A DNA stretch of 64,000 bases from BRH-c25 sp012519325. GTDB taxonomy: Bacteria > Bacillota > Clostridia > Lutisporales > Lutisporaceae. This document shows positions 8,573-18,355 of the stretch, piece by piece (within the stretch, counting starts at the first letter, position 1; each line of letters starts with the position of its first letter). The position numbers were made by a program, and so were the translations under genes. The notes beneath the pieces are model-generated. The model saw only the letters and a list, made by a program, of their open reading frames with translations. It had not been told where the DNA came from and ran no database searches. The stretch lies in assembly GCA_050950645.1 (NCBI GenBank), contig JBMNHZ010000017.1:186001-250000 (forward strand). The letters are read 5' to 3'.

Positions 8573-9743
8573 GATGCTGTCACAGGAAGAGATAGACGCC
8601 CTGCTTAAAGAAGATAGTGCATCAACGCCTCAAGATAATTCATCTTCTCAAGATGAACAGCATAGTGTTCTTACAATAGAAGAAATAGATGCTCTCGGAG
8701 AAATAGGAAATATAAGCATGGGTACTTCAGCTACAACACTATTTACGCTGCTTAACAATAAGGTAAGCATAACTACGCCCAAAGTGTCGATTGTTACATT
8801 GGAAGAGCTTTCGGCACAATATACTTCTCCGTTTGTTGCAGTACAAGTTAGATATAAGGAAGGCCTGGAAGGGTTTAATCTTCTTATTTTAAAAGAAGAT
8901 GACGTAAAAATAATTACGGATTTGATGATGGGGGGAACCGGAGAGAATAGTCCGGATTCGGTTGGAGACTTTCATTTAAGTGCCATAGGGGAGGCCATGA
9001 ACCAGATGATTGGCTCATCATCAACCTCTTTATCAACAATGTTTAATAAGAGAATAGATATTTATCCTCCCCATGCATTTTTGCTGTATTTTCAGAACTT
9101 AAGCGATCTTGAGCAGTTCAAATCAAATGAGAAGGTTGTAAGGATTGCTTTTAAGATGGAAGTTGGAGATATAATCGACAGTGAGATTATGCAGCTTATT
9201 CCGATAGATTTTGCAAAGGAACTTGTAAAAAACCTTCTGGATAATATGTCAGAAAATGAAGAGCCAATATATACTGATAATTCGGAACCGCAGATAGAAC
9301 AGCGGTCAGCCGTTAGCAGTTCTGATATCCAGGATAGTAAACCGGAAAGACATAATATATTGGACAACAGGTATGAAGAGAGGCAGGAGAATGGGCCTGT
9401 GAAAAGCAGAGAGGAACAGAAGGTTGTCAATGTTCAACCCGTACAGTACCAAAGCTTTGACAGCGACCAGTGGAGTATTGAAAAAGAAAGCATAGAACTT
9501 ATTATGGATGTACCGCTGGAAATCACAGTTGAACTGGGGAGAACAAAAAAACTGATAAGAGATATTCTTGAGTTCGGCCCGGGCACAATTCTAGAGTTGG
9601 ACAAGCTTGCAGGAGAGCCGGTTGATATATTGGTAAACGGTAAGTACATTGCTAAGGGTGAAGTAGTCGTAATTGATGAAAGCTTCGGAGTCCGGATTAC
9701 TGATATTGTTAGTGCATCGAAGCGCCTTAGTAAAATTCAATAA
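8562..9743 (+). CDS. fliY: flagellar motor switch phosphatase FliY (FliN fusion)
   Basis: C-ring protein of Gram-positive bacteria joining a CheY-P phosphatase domain to a FliN domain. It has an N-terminal FliM-like peptide MLSQEEIDALLKED and a CheC-type phosphatase domain with the E-x2-N motif in EIDALGEIGNISMGTSA; a second site is less clear around HLSAIGEAMNQMIG. An acidic linker (about residues 230-300) leads to a C-terminal SpoA domain with PLEITVELGRTKKLIRDILE. AGGAG at 8551-8555 supports ATG 8562; ATG 8565 is also possible. It overlaps the fliM end by 11 bases. Confidence 0.94.
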   Translation: MMSEMLSQEEIDALLKEDSASTPQDNSSSQDEQHSVLTIEEIDALGEIGNISMGTSATTLFTLLNNKVSITTPKVSIVTLEELSAQYTSPFVAVQVRYKEGLEGFNLLILKEDDVKIITDLMMGGTGENSPDSVGDFHLSAIGEAMNQMIGSSSTSLSTMFNKRIDIYPPHAFLLYFQNLSDLEQFKSNEKVVRIAFKMEVGDIIDSEIMQLIPIDFAKELVKNLLDNMSENEEPIYTDNSEPQIEQRSAVSSSDIQDSKPERHNILDNRYEERQENGPVKSREEQKVVNVQPVQYQSFDSDQWSIEKESIELIMDVPLEITVELGRTKKLIRDILEFGPGTILELDKLAGEPVDILVNGKYIAKGEVVVIDESFGVRITDIVSASKRLSKIQ

Positions 9744-9780
9744 ACGATTATTTTAACACATGCAAGGAGGAAGTATTCAA

Positions 9781-10143
9781 ATGGCTAACGGTATACTGAT
9801 TGTTGACGACGCGGCCTTTATGAGAATGATGATAAAGGATGTGCTGTCAAAGAACGGTTTTGAAATCTGCGGAGAGGCTGAGAACGGAGCAAAGGCCATA
9901 GAAAAATATAAGGAAACTAATCCGGAACTGGTAATAATGGATATAACAATGCCTGAAGTCGATGGAATACAAGCAGTTAAAGAAATCAAAAAAATTAATA
10001 GTGCGGCAAAGATTATAATGTGTTCAGCCATGGGACAGCAGGCTATGGTTATAGAAGCCATACAGGCAGGGGCGAAGGATTTCATAGTTAAGCCCTTCCA
10101 GGCAGAGAGGATAATTGAGGCAGTAAAGAAGGTATTAGGATAA
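9781..10143 (+). CDS. cheY: chemotaxis response regulator CheY
   Basis: Single-domain receiver that carries the signal from CheA to the FliM/FliY switch. The 120-residue protein has the acidic pair in ILIVDDAAFMRMM, the phospho-acceptor aspartate in LVIMDITMPEVDG, the conserved Ser in IIMCSAMGQ and the Lys in FIVKPFQ. ATG 9781 has AAGGAGGAAG upstream; an in-frame ATG at 9760 lies before the ribosome site and is rejected. In B. subtilis cheY sits at this same place between fliY and fliO (fliZ). Confidence 0.94.
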   Translation: MANGILIVDDAAFMRMMIKDVLSKNGFEICGEAENGAKAIEKYKETNPELVIMDITMPEVDGIQAVKEIKKINSAAKIIMCSAMGQQAMVIEAIQAGAKDFIVKPFQAERIIEAVKKVLG

Positions 10144-10159
10144 GAAGGAGTAGGTTTGT

Positions 10160-10558
10160 ATGTCCAATGGCACTACAATTTACGGAATTCTATATTTTTT
10201 ATTCATGACAGCTGTTATTCTTGTTGCTGCTTATTATTTTATCAGGTACTTGTCAAAGAAAACATTTAATAATGCTGCAAATAAGAATCTCAGGATAATA
10301 GAGACGGTATCTATAGGTATTGATAAAAGTCTCTTGCTGGTTAAGGTTGGAGATCAATATTTTCTATTGGGGAGTACACAGAAGAGCATCACTCTGTTTT
10401 CGGAGATGGATCCTGAAAAACTGATTATAGGAAATGCGGCAGAAGTTTATAATGATATGGATGATGAAAGCTTTGAATCGTACATGAATATGAGCTCAAT
10501 CAAAGAAAATCTTAAAAAGTTGAAATCAATTGTTAGAGGTAACAAGACAGATGTATAA
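10160..10558 (+). CDS. fliO: flagellar biosynthesis protein FliO (FliZ)
   Basis: Membrane chaperone for assembly of the FliP ring of the flagellar export gate. The 132-residue protein has one N-terminal membrane helix (residues about 7-30). The FliO core follows, with RYLSKKTF, then LRIIETVSIGIDKSLLLVKV and GDQYFLLGSTQKSITLFSEM. AGAAGGAGTAGG precedes ATG 10160. The 3' end overlaps the fliP start. Confidence 0.9.
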   Translation: MSNGTTIYGILYFLFMTAVILVAAYYFIRYLSKKTFNNAANKNLRIIETVSIGIDKSLLLVKVGDQYFLLGSTQKSITLFSEMDPEKLIIGNAAEVYNDMDDESFESYMNMSSIKENLKKLKSIVRGNKTDV

Positions 10559-11315
10559 GAAGAACAGCATATTAAAAATTGCACTGATTCTGGTTCTGAT
10601 ACTTGCAGCGGGTATCCTTGAGGTTTGGTGCGAACCACTGCCGATACCCAAAATAGGACTTGATATAGAAGCTGCTGAAAACCCTCAGGATATTGCATTA
10701 AGCATGCAGATACTTTTTATACTTACGATTATTTCTCTTGCACCATCAATATTAATAATGATTACTTCCTTTACCAGGATAATAATTGTACTGTCATTTA
10801 CAAGAAATGCCCTGGGTACACAGCATATGCCGCCGAATCAAGTGCTTATTGGACTGGCTCTGTTTCTAACCTTCTTTATAATGTCACCGGTTATAGCCGA
10901 AATTAATGAAAATGCATTCGTACCATATACAAATGGCGAGATTACACAGGAAGCAGCAATTGAAAAAGCTTCGGTACCATTACGTACATTTATGTTCAAA
11001 CATACAAGAGAAAAGGATCTTGCATTGTTTCTGAATCTGAGTCAGGTAAAACAGCCCTTGTCCAGGGAAGATATACCAACCTCTGCACTTATACCTGCAT
11101 TTATTATAAGCGAACTAAAAACAGCCTTTCAGATTGGCTTTTTCTTATACATACCGTTTTTGATGATTGATATGATTGTATCAAGTACATTAATGTCAAT
11201 GGGCATGATGATGCTGCCGCCGATTATGATATCAATGCCTTTTAAGATATTACTTTTTGTAATGGTTGACGGCTGGAATCTGATTGTCAAATCTCTCATT
11301 ATGGGATTTAATTAG
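10551..11315 (+). CDS. fliP: flagellar export gate protein FliP
   Basis: Core membrane subunit of the flagellar type III export channel (FliP5FliQ4FliR1). The protein has a cleavable signal-like N-terminus (residues about 6-25). Membrane helices carry the family patterns LAPSILIMITSFTRIIIVLS, NQVLIGLALFLTFFIMSPVI and SMGMMMLPPIMISMPFKILL. I chose ATG 10551 (254 residues), which follows AGAGGT. A TTG at 10530 would add seven residues inside fliO. Confidence 0.95.
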   Translation: MYKKNSILKIALILVLILAAGILEVWCEPLPIPKIGLDIEAAENPQDIALSMQILFILTIISLAPSILIMITSFTRIIIVLSFTRNALGTQHMPPNQVLIGLALFLTFFIMSPVIAEINENAFVPYTNGEITQEAAIEKASVPLRTFMFKHTREKDLALFLNLSQVKQPLSREDIPTSALIPAFIISELKTAFQIGFFLYIPFLMIDMIVSSTLMSMGMMMLPPIMISMPFKILLFVMVDGWNLIVKSLIMGFN

Positions 11316-11329
11316 TTGAGGTGTAGTCT

Positions 11330-11599
11330 ATGGATCAAAGAATAGTAATTGATATCGCACAGGATGCAATAATGACGGTTCTGCTGGTTGCAGCACCAAT
11401 ACTGGGATTGGGACTTCTCGTCGGCCTGATAGTAAGCATAGTACAGGCTACTACACAGATTCAAGAGCCTACCTTGTCGTTTATACCGAAGATAATTGCT
11501 GTCTCCTTGACTTTGCTGGTATTCGGCCCATGGATGATGAACATTATGTATGAGTTCACTGTAAGGCTGTTTGAGAATATCCCAATTTATATAAGATGA
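11330..11599 (+). CDS. fliQ: flagellar export gate protein FliQ
   Basis: Small two-helix membrane subunit of the export gate. The 89-residue protein has the family signature APILGLGLLVGLIVSIVQAT followed by TQIQEPTLSFIPKI, and a second membrane helix LTLLVFGPWMMNIM. GTTGAGGTGTAG precedes ATG 11330. The stop overlaps the fliR start. Confidence 0.95.
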   Translation: MDQRIVIDIAQDAIMTVLLVAAPILGLGLLVGLIVSIVQATTQIQEPTLSFIPKIIAVSLTLLVFGPWMMNIMYEFTVRLFENIPIYIR

Positions 11600-12387
11600 T
11601 TATGGATAGTATTAGTGCTGTTCTGATTGACAAATTCCTGATATTAATTTTGGTATTTATAAGAATGACCTCACTTTTCGTAATAACCCCGGTATTTGGA
11701 AGAAGAGAGATGCCCAGATATTTAAAAATAGGGCTTGCATTCTTTTGCTCTTACATATTGGTTCCTTTGCTGGGAGATGTCCAGGTTGAATATTCCAACC
11801 TGTTCAGCTTTTCAGCTATTGCCGCAAAGGAATTTCTGGTGGGAATAATTATTGGATTTGTAAGTTTTATGGTTTTTTCAGCCCTATATCTGGCAGGGCA
11901 GATAATCGATATGCAAGTTGGTTTCGGAATGGTGAATGTACTTGACCCGACAATGAACACTCAGGTTCCTTTAATAGGAAATTTTATATATATTATAACC
12001 ACAATGTTTTTTATTGCAGTTGACGGACATCACATACTGCTGGCAGCATTGTACAAAAGCTACAGTGTTTTACCCATTAACGGATTTGCCTTTACAGAAG
12101 CTATGGTAAACAATATTGCTGAAATCTTTGCTGAGGTATTTGTCATAGGTTTCAAAATAAGCATTCCGGTATTGGCTGCTACCTTGCTTGCCGAGGTTGC
12201 CCTGGGGATACTGTCAAGAACCGTTCCGCAAATGAATGTTTTTATTGTAGGATTCCCCTTAAGAATCGGTATCGGTCTTCTTACTCTTTTCATAATGATA
12301 CCTGTTTTTATGCAGATCATGACAGTTACCTTTGACAAAATGTACGGCTATATTTACTTGATAATAAGGAGTATGGCTAAGGGATGA
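11596..12387 (+). CDS. fliR: flagellar export gate protein FliR
   Basis: Membrane subunit completing the FliPQR export channel. The 263-residue protein has about six membrane segments and the conserved patterns RMTSLFVITPVFGRREMPRY and QVGFGMVNVLDPTMNTQVPL. It also has a C-terminal VPQMNVFIVGFPLRIGIGLL. ATG 11596 overlaps the fliQ stop by four bases (ATGA), so it is translationally coupled. ATG 11602 is a possible alternative. Confidence 0.95.
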   Translation: MIMDSISAVLIDKFLILILVFIRMTSLFVITPVFGRREMPRYLKIGLAFFCSYILVPLLGDVQVEYSNLFSFSAIAAKEFLVGIIIGFVSFMVFSALYLAGQIIDMQVGFGMVNVLDPTMNTQVPLIGNFIYIITTMFFIAVDGHHILLAALYKSYSVLPINGFAFTEAMVNNIAEIFAEVFVIGFKISIPVLAATLLAEVALGILSRTVPQMNVFIVGFPLRIGIGLLTLFIMIPVFMQIMTVTFDKMYGYIYLIIRSMAKG

Positions 12388-13475
12388 AAGAATATGCTTA
12401 TTTTAAGATAGATCTTCAGTTGTTCGGAGAAAAAACCGAACCTGCTACTCCAAAAAGAAGGCAGGAGCTGCGCCAGAAGGGACAGATACCGAGAAGCAGG
12501 GAATTAGTAACAGCAATTGTATTGCTAATCTGCTTTTGGAGTATGAAGTTGTTTTCATATTATATATTTGATGATTTGATATATGCAGTAAGGACATTTT
12601 TGAGTTTCCCCAAGATTTTAGATTCAAAGTTCACCAGCAATGAAATTATGTTGATATTTCTGCAATGTCTTATCATTATGGCAAAAATACTAGCACCGAT
12701 ACTGTTGATTATTGTTATTTGTGTGATTGCTGTGAATTATATTCAGGTTGGTTCAGTTTTTACTGCAAAGCCTTTAATGCCGAATATTAATAAAATTAAT
12801 CCTGCTGAAGGCTTTAAAAGGCTTTTCTCGAAAAACGCTTTTGTTGAAATGCTGAAATCCATATTTAAAATTGGAATTATAGGATTTATAATTTACGATT
12901 ATCTTATTGATAATTACAAAATACTTCCTGAACTTCTGAATATGAACATGGAAAATACGGTCATATTCATTGGAAACACAATTATCAGCATTGGTATCAG
13001 AGCTGCCGTTGTACTGCTTATACTAGCGGTTTTTGATTACTACTTCCAGGTATGGAGTTATGAAAAAGAAATAAAAATGTCAAAGCAGGAAATAAAGGAT
13101 GAATACAAGCTTGCTGAAGGCAATCCACAGACAAAATCAAGAATAAGAGAAAAGCAGAGGCAGCTTTCACTGAGAAGAATGATGGCGGAGGTTCCGTCTG
13201 CGGATGTTATCATAACAAACCCTACACACTTTGCTGTAGCTGTTAAATACAATGAGGCTGTTTCAGAAGCACCATTAGTAATTGCAAAGGGAAAGGATCT
13301 TATTGCAGATAAAATAAAGGAGACTGCAAAGCAGAACAATGTCCCTATAGTTGAAAACAAACCTCTTGCTCAGGCCTTATATAAGAGTGTTGAAATAGGC
13401 GGACAGATACCTGTTGAATTGTACAAGGCTGTTGCGGAAGTACTGGCATATGTTTACAGCCTGAATGACAAATAA
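12384..13475 (+). CDS. flhB: flagellar export specificity switch protein FlhB
   Basis: Export gate protein that changes substrate class after autocleavage, in response to FliK. At 363 residues it has an N-terminal EKTEPATPKRRQELRQKGQI signature, four membrane helices (about residues 40-215), and a cytoplasmic domain with the autocleavage site NPTH in DVIITNPTHFAVAVKYNE. The C-terminal PLAQALYKSVEIGGQIP is typical. ATG 12384 overlaps the fliR stop by four bases. Confidence 0.96.
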   Translation: MKEYAYFKIDLQLFGEKTEPATPKRRQELRQKGQIPRSRELVTAIVLLICFWSMKLFSYYIFDDLIYAVRTFLSFPKILDSKFTSNEIMLIFLQCLIIMAKILAPILLIIVICVIAVNYIQVGSVFTAKPLMPNINKINPAEGFKRLFSKNAFVEMLKSIFKIGIIGFIIYDYLIDNYKILPELLNMNMENTVIFIGNTIISIGIRAAVVLLILAVFDYYFQVWSYEKEIKMSKQEIKDEYKLAEGNPQTKSRIREKQRQLSLRRMMAEVPSADVIITNPTHFAVAVKYNEAVSEAPLVIAKGKDLIADKIKETAKQNNVPIVENKPLAQALYKSVEIGGQIPVELYKAVAEVLAYVYSLNDK

Positions 13476-13489
13476 AAGGAGACCTATTT

Positions 13490-15517
13490 ATGGGCAGATA
13501 TAGTGATGTAATAGCTGTATCAATTGTTGCATTAATAATACTTATAGTAATACCGGTTCCTACTGTTATGGTTGATATACTGCTAACAATGAATATTTCT
13601 CTTTCGCTGGTTATTTTTCTGTTATCAATGTATATAAAGGAGCCTTTGCAGTTTTCAATATTCCCGACAATGCTGCTGGTTACGACACTATTTCGGTTGT
13701 CACTTAATTTCTCGACAACCAGACTGATATTAGGGCGGGGATATGCAGGAGAAGTGGTAAACGCATTTGGGAACTTTGTTACAGGCAGTAATCCGATAGT
13801 TGGTTTTATAATGTTTCTGATACTTGTAATAGTACAGTATATAGTTATTACAAAGGGTGCAGAGAGAGTGTCCGAGGTTTCTGCAAGATTCACACTGGAT
13901 GCAATGCCGGGAAAGCAGATGGCTATAGATGCAGATTTGAATTCCGGTTTAATTAATGAAATGGAGGCTAAGGAGAGAAGAAAAAAGATTCAGCAGGAAG
14001 CTGATTTCTATGGGGCTATGGACGGAGCCAGTAAGTTCGTAAAAGGTGATGCAATAGCAGGAATACTAATTACTGTCATAAATATTGTCGGAGGTTTTGT
14101 AATAGGAATGCTTCAGATGGATTTAGGATTCGCCGAAGCTCTTTCAAAATTCACCCTATTGACTATAGGTGATGGTCTGGTTACTCAGATTCCGGCACTA
14201 TTGATATCAATTGCAGCAGGTATGGTAGTAACCAGAGCTGCTTCTAATTCAGATTTGGGAACAGATATTATTGCGCAGATATTAACAGAACCAAGAGTCC
14301 TGTTTATCGCTTCAGGAGCATTACTCTTACTGGCATTTACAGGACTGCCTGCTATACCGAACATTGTACTGGCATCTTTTCTGGCTTTCATTGGATATAC
14401 CCTGCAACAGACTATTAGAACTGCAAAGAAGGAGGAGGAAATAAAAGCTCAGGATGTTGAAGTTGAAGAGATCAGAAAACCGGAAAATGTAATGACCCTG
14501 CTGCAGGTGGACCCGATAGAACTTGAGTTCGGATACGGGATTATACCTTTGGCAGATGTGAACCAGGGTGGAGACCTTTTGGATAGGGTTGTTATGATCA
14601 GAAGACAGTGTGCCCTTGATTTGGGATTGATAGTACCTGTTATAAGGCTGAGGGATAATATACAGCTAAAGCCCAACGAATATGTGATAAAAATAAAAGG
14701 TATTGAAGTAGCAAATGGAGAACTCATGTTCGATAACTATCTGGCAATGAACCCAGGAACTGCTGAGGGTGAATTGGATGGAATAAAAACTACTGAGCCG
14801 GCCTTCGGGCTGCCTGCAGTGTGGATTAGCGAGAACCAGAAGGAAAGAGCGGAGATGATGGGTTACACGGTGGTTGATCCACCCTCAGTAATTGCCACTC
14901 ATCTTACGGAAATCATCAAGAATCATGCCCATGAACTTTTGGGCAGACAGGATGTTCAAAGGCTAATTGACAATGTAAGGGAAAACTATCCTGCGCTTGT
15001 GGAAGATGTCATTCCAAAACAGCTTAATATAGGCGATATTCAGAAGGTTTTGGCCAATATGTTGAAGGAAGGTGTATCCATTAGGGATATGGTTACTATT
15101 ATGGAGACCCTTGCGGATTATGCGCCAATGACAAAAGATACAGACATGCTTACCGAATATGTCAGGCAGTCAATGAAAAGAAATATTACAAAACGTTTTA
15201 TTGCGGACATGCAAGCTAAAGTAATAACACTGGATGCGGCTCTTGAACAAGCCATAATGGATTCAGTACAGCAGACAGAATACGGATCATACTTAAGTCT
15301 GGAACCAAATATAGTACAGCAGATAATTAACAGTCTGCTCAAGGAGATGCAGAAGCTGACATCTATGGGAGAGCAGCCTATTATACTGGCTTCGCCCGTA
15401 GTAAGACTCTACTTCAAAAGGCTGACCGAACAGGTGGCTCCTGGGCTGATAGTACTGTCGTATAATGAGTTGGAACCATTGGTTGAGATACAATCAGTAG
15501 GGATGGTGAGTATATAA
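13490..15517 (+). CDS. flhA: flagellar export gate protein FlhA
   Basis: Largest export gate subunit; its cytoplasmic ring docks chaperone-substrate complexes. The 675-residue protein has eight membrane segments in the N-terminal half and the FHIPEP signature region around RFTLDAMPGKQMAIDADLNS. The C-terminal cytoplasmic domain starts near residue 315 and ends with PLVEIQSVGMVSI. AAAAGGAGACC precedes ATG 13490. The stop codon shares a base with the flhF start. Confidence 0.96.
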   Translation: MGRYSDVIAVSIVALIILIVIPVPTVMVDILLTMNISLSLVIFLLSMYIKEPLQFSIFPTMLLVTTLFRLSLNFSTTRLILGRGYAGEVVNAFGNFVTGSNPIVGFIMFLILVIVQYIVITKGAERVSEVSARFTLDAMPGKQMAIDADLNSGLINEMEAKERRKKIQQEADFYGAMDGASKFVKGDAIAGILITVINIVGGFVIGMLQMDLGFAEALSKFTLLTIGDGLVTQIPALLISIAAGMVVTRAASNSDLGTDIIAQILTEPRVLFIASGALLLLAFTGLPAIPNIVLASFLAFIGYTLQQTIRTAKKEEEIKAQDVEVEEIRKPENVMTLLQVDPIELEFGYGIIPLADVNQGGDLLDRVVMIRRQCALDLGLIVPVIRLRDNIQLKPNEYVIKIKGIEVANGELMFDNYLAMNPGTAEGELDGIKTTEPAFGLPAVWISENQKERAEMMGYTVVDPPSVIATHLTEIIKNHAHELLGRQDVQRLIDNVRENYPALVEDVIPKQLNIGDIQKVLANMLKEGVSIRDMVTIMETLADYAPMTKDTDMLTEYVRQSMKRNITKRFIADMQAKVITLDAALEQAIMDSVQQTEYGSYLSLEPNIVQQIINSLLKEMQKLTSMGEQPIILASPVVRLYFKRLTEQVAPGLIVLSYNELEPLVEIQSVGMVSI

Positions 15518-16728
15518 TGAGAGTAAAGAGATATGTGGGTGAAACAGCGCAGGAAGCAATGCAGAAGGTAAAATCCGACTTGGGAAGAGATGCAATTATA
15601 TTAAATACCAGAAAAATACGCAGAAAAGGTCTTGTGGGTTTGTTTTCAAAGCCTTTGATCGAAGTAGTTGCTACAATAGATAATGATGTCTCCGACCGGG
15701 TAAGGACAAGTAGTGGTAACAAGGATGATAACCAAATTGCGACAAATACTTTTATCAGAGAGCTTAATGAGAATTTGAAAGGACAGAAAAATTTATCCAA
15801 GGATGCCTGCAAAAAACAGACTCATATTGATGATAAGGAACTTATTAAGCAAGACTTCATGGAACTTAAGAGCATGCTTAACAAGGTCTATGACGCTGTA
15901 AAGGTGGATTATGAGAATACCAAGTTATCGGATGTAGTAAAGAAATATCTGAAGACCTTGGAAGACAATGAAGTTGACAAAGTAATAGTAAATGAGATAA
16001 AAGAGAAGCTTATGGAGACTCTGGACGCTGAAAAACAGCAAAGCGATGCAATAGTCAGAAACACCGTATATAATTTATTAATGAAATATGTTAAGGAACC
16101 TGAACCCTTTTCATTTGCAGGAGGGAAAAAGGTAATTATCGTCATAGGGCCTACGGGAGTTGGGAAAACAACAACTCTTGCCAAACTGGCAGCTAATATG
16201 GTTCTGAATGAGAAAAAAAGAGTAGGGCTTATAACATCAGATACGTACAGAATAGCAGCAGTCGAGCAGCTTAAGACGTATAGCGAGATAATCGGAGTGC
16301 CCTTGTCCATAATATATACTCCCGGAGAGATTCTCAATGCCATAGAGAATTATACGGATAAGGATCTGATACTTGTTGATACTGCGGGTAGAAGCCATAA
16401 GGACAAATACCAGCTTATGGAATTAAAAACTTTAATAAAGTCAAGTATTAACTATGAAGTATATTTGGTAATCAGTGCAACCACCAAGTTTTCTGATTGC
16501 ATAGAAATAATAAAGAATTACAGCTTTCTGGATGATTATAAGCTGCTTTTTACTAAGCTGGATGAAACCTCAGCCTTTGGAGTGATACTGAATGTTGCTT
16601 ATATCACTAAGAAGCCGATTTCATATATCACCACCGGACAAAGTGTACCAGATGATATTGAGATTGCCGATAATGGCAAGATAATAAACTGTTTGTTGGG
16701 AGATAAGCTATATGAGAGATCAAGCTGA
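15517..16728 (+). CDS. flhF: flagellar SRP-type GTPase FlhF
   Basis: SRP-family GTPase that sets flagellar number and position together with FlhG. The N-terminal basic domain (MRVKRYVGETAQEAMQKVKS) is followed by a variable linker, the N domain and the G domain. Visible GTPase motifs are G1 GPTGVGKTTTLAKLAANM, G2 region TSDTYRIAAVEQLKTYS, G3 DTAGRSHKD and G4 TKLDET. At 403 residues the length is normal. It overlaps flhA by one base and flhG by 17 bases. Confidence 0.95.
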   Translation: MRVKRYVGETAQEAMQKVKSDLGRDAIILNTRKIRRKGLVGLFSKPLIEVVATIDNDVSDRVRTSSGNKDDNQIATNTFIRELNENLKGQKNLSKDACKKQTHIDDKELIKQDFMELKSMLNKVYDAVKVDYENTKLSDVVKKYLKTLEDNEVDKVIVNEIKEKLMETLDAEKQQSDAIVRNTVYNLLMKYVKEPEPFSFAGGKKVIIVIGPTGVGKTTTLAKLAANMVLNEKKRVGLITSDTYRIAAVEQLKTYSEIIGVPLSIIYTPGEILNAIENYTDKDLILVDTAGRSHKDKYQLMELKTLIKSSINYEVYLVISATTKFSDCIEIIKNYSFLDDYKLLFTKLDETSAFGVILNVAYITKKPISYITTGQSVPDDIEIADNGKIINCLLGDKLYERSS

Positions 16729-17614
16729 GAGATTAAGAGAGATTATTAGCAGCATCAAAAATTATAAGGATGAAGAAAGTAAAACTGGCATGCTTACGAA
16801 TAAGCCAGGCTCAAGAGTAATAGCAATAACAAGCGGAAAAGGCGGCGTAGGAAAGACAAACTTTACGGTTAACCTTGGCATAAAATTTGCCCAGATGGGA
16901 ATGAGAGTGGTAATAATTGATGCCGATTTGGGTTTGGCAAACGTTGATGTTGTTATGGGTAAAATGTCAAAGTATAATTTATCGGATGTAATAAACAGCA
17001 ATAAGAACATACTCGAAATACTTGAGGAAGGTTATGAAGGAGTAAAATTCGTATCAGGAGGCTCTGGAGTTCAGGAGCTGGTTAAACTTAACAAAACTCA
17101 ACTGGTAGATTTGCTGATGAAGCTTGGAAAGCTGGATGAGGAAGCTGATGTTATACTCATTGATACAGGAGCAGGACTTTCAGAAAACGTAATAAGCTTT
17201 GTACATGCGGCACGGGAAGTCATATTGGTGACTACGCCTGAGCCCACCTCAATAACAGATGCTTATGCTCTCATAAAAACTATTACTTACAAGGATAAGT
17301 CAAAAAATATTAAAGTTGTGGTGAATAGAGCTGACAATGCGGCTGAAGCATTTAATATTCTTGATAAACTTAATGTTGTGACACAAAAGTTCCTTGGAGT
17401 AAAACTGCATAAGCTTGGTTATATATTGAATGATGCTTGTGTTACAAAAGCAGTTAAGATTCAGCAGCCCTTTGTAATAAGCTTTGCCAGAAGCGAGGCA
17501 TCAAGAAATATGAATGATATTGCACTAACTTTAATGGACAATAAAGAATTGAACCCCAGTTCGGTTTCAGGAATAAAAATGTTCATTAACAAACTAACCA
17601 GCTTATTTAATTAG
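16712..17614 (+). CDS. flhG: MinD-like flagellar number regulator FlhG (YlxH)
   Basis: Deviant-Walker ATPase of the MinD/ParA superfamily that stimulates FlhF and limits flagellar number. It has an N-terminal FlhF-activating stretch (RLREIISSIKNYK), the deviant Walker A motif SGKGGVGKTNFTVNLG, switch I in IDADLGLANVD and switch II in VILIDTGAGLSENV. A C-terminal amphipathic MFINKLTSLFN probably forms the membrane-targeting tail. Length is 300 residues. It is translationally coupled to flhF. Confidence 0.94.
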   Translation: MRDQAERLREIISSIKNYKDEESKTGMLTNKPGSRVIAITSGKGGVGKTNFTVNLGIKFAQMGMRVVIIDADLGLANVDVVMGKMSKYNLSDVINSNKNILEILEEGYEGVKFVSGGSGVQELVKLNKTQLVDLLMKLGKLDEEADVILIDTGAGLSENVISFVHAAREVILVTTPEPTSITDAYALIKTITYKDKSKNIKVVVNRADNAAEAFNILDKLNVVTQKFLGVKLHKLGYILNDACVTKAVKIQQPFVISFARSEASRNMNDIALTLMDNKELNPSSVSGIKMFINKLTSLFN

Positions 17615-17621
17615 ATTTACC

Positions 17622-17669
17622 ACCAATTACAATTATTGGTTTAGTTTAATTTATTACTGTTTCTATAAT
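17622..17669 (+). promoter_or_regulatory. hairpin plus possible internal promoter before the PilZ gene
   Basis: An ACCAAT/ATTGGT hairpin (17622-17640) is followed by a T-rich stretch and a perfect -10 TATAAT (17664-17669). The matching -35 (TTAGTT at 17641-17646, spacing 17) is weak. The 75-base gap is longer than most in this operon, so a weak terminator and secondary promoter are plausible but unproven. Confidence 0.3.
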
Positions 17670-17689
17670 AATCATTTAGGAGAATTATC

Positions 17690-18355
17690 ATGAAAGACAT
17701 AAAGAAATATTTTTTAATAGGAGATAAAATACAAATTGACTATAAAGATGCATTAGGGAAACAAAAAGAATTTGTCAGTCAGATAGTTGATATCCAAGAA
17801 GAGGAGTACATAGATGTATTGATACCAATTTATAAGAAAAGGATTGTGCATTTTAGGCATGGCTCTCTTTTGAAGATTGTCACAATGAAAGAGGATGCTA
17901 TATATGAGATGAATACAGTATTACATGAAAAGCTTTTCGGGGTCATACCGCTTCTAAGGCTTAAGGGGATTTCCGAAGTAATAAAAATCCAGAGAAGAGA
18001 TTATTACCGGCTGAAATATTTCAAAGAAGTCAATGCTCGATTGGTATTGGACATGAAAAAAGGAGAATATGGAGAAAGCTTCAAATGCAACATTCAGGAC
18101 ATAAGTTTGGGGGGTATTATGCTCAGCACCGCAAAGCATCTCAATGACAAGGATATTATTGAAATCAATCTTGATCTGGATGAGAAAATAAAGGTTGTGC
18201 ATGGAGTGATTGTGCGGAGAATTCTTAAAGAAAGCAACAAAAATATATATTTCTATGGTGTTGAGTATGTTGGCCTGACTAAAGCCGATAGTAATAATAT
18301 TAATAAGTTTATATTTAAAGAACAACGGAGATTAATTAAGAAAGGATTAATTTGA
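17690..18355 (+). CDS. PilZ-domain flagellar brake protein (YcgR/MotI type)
   Basis: Predicted cyclic-di-GMP receptor acting on the flagellar motor. It has an N-terminal YcgR-like beta domain (residues about 1-100) and a C-terminal PilZ domain. The ligand-binding arginines are in QRRDYYRLKYF and the second motif is DISLGGIML, matching the D/N-x-S-x2-G pattern. The 221-residue length fits Bacillus MotI/DgrA. It lies between flhG and cheB, so second-messenger control is built into the motility operon. AGGAG precedes ATG 17690. Confidence 0.88.
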   Translation: MKDIKKYFLIGDKIQIDYKDALGKQKEFVSQIVDIQEEEYIDVLIPIYKKRIVHFRHGSLLKIVTMKEDAIYEMNTVLHEKLFGVIPLLRLKGISEVIKIQRRDYYRLKYFKEVNARLVLDMKKGEYGESFKCNIQDISLGGIMLSTAKHLNDKDIIEINLDLDEKIKVVHGVIVRRILKESNKNIYFYGVEYVGLTKADSNNINKFIFKEQRRLIKKGLI

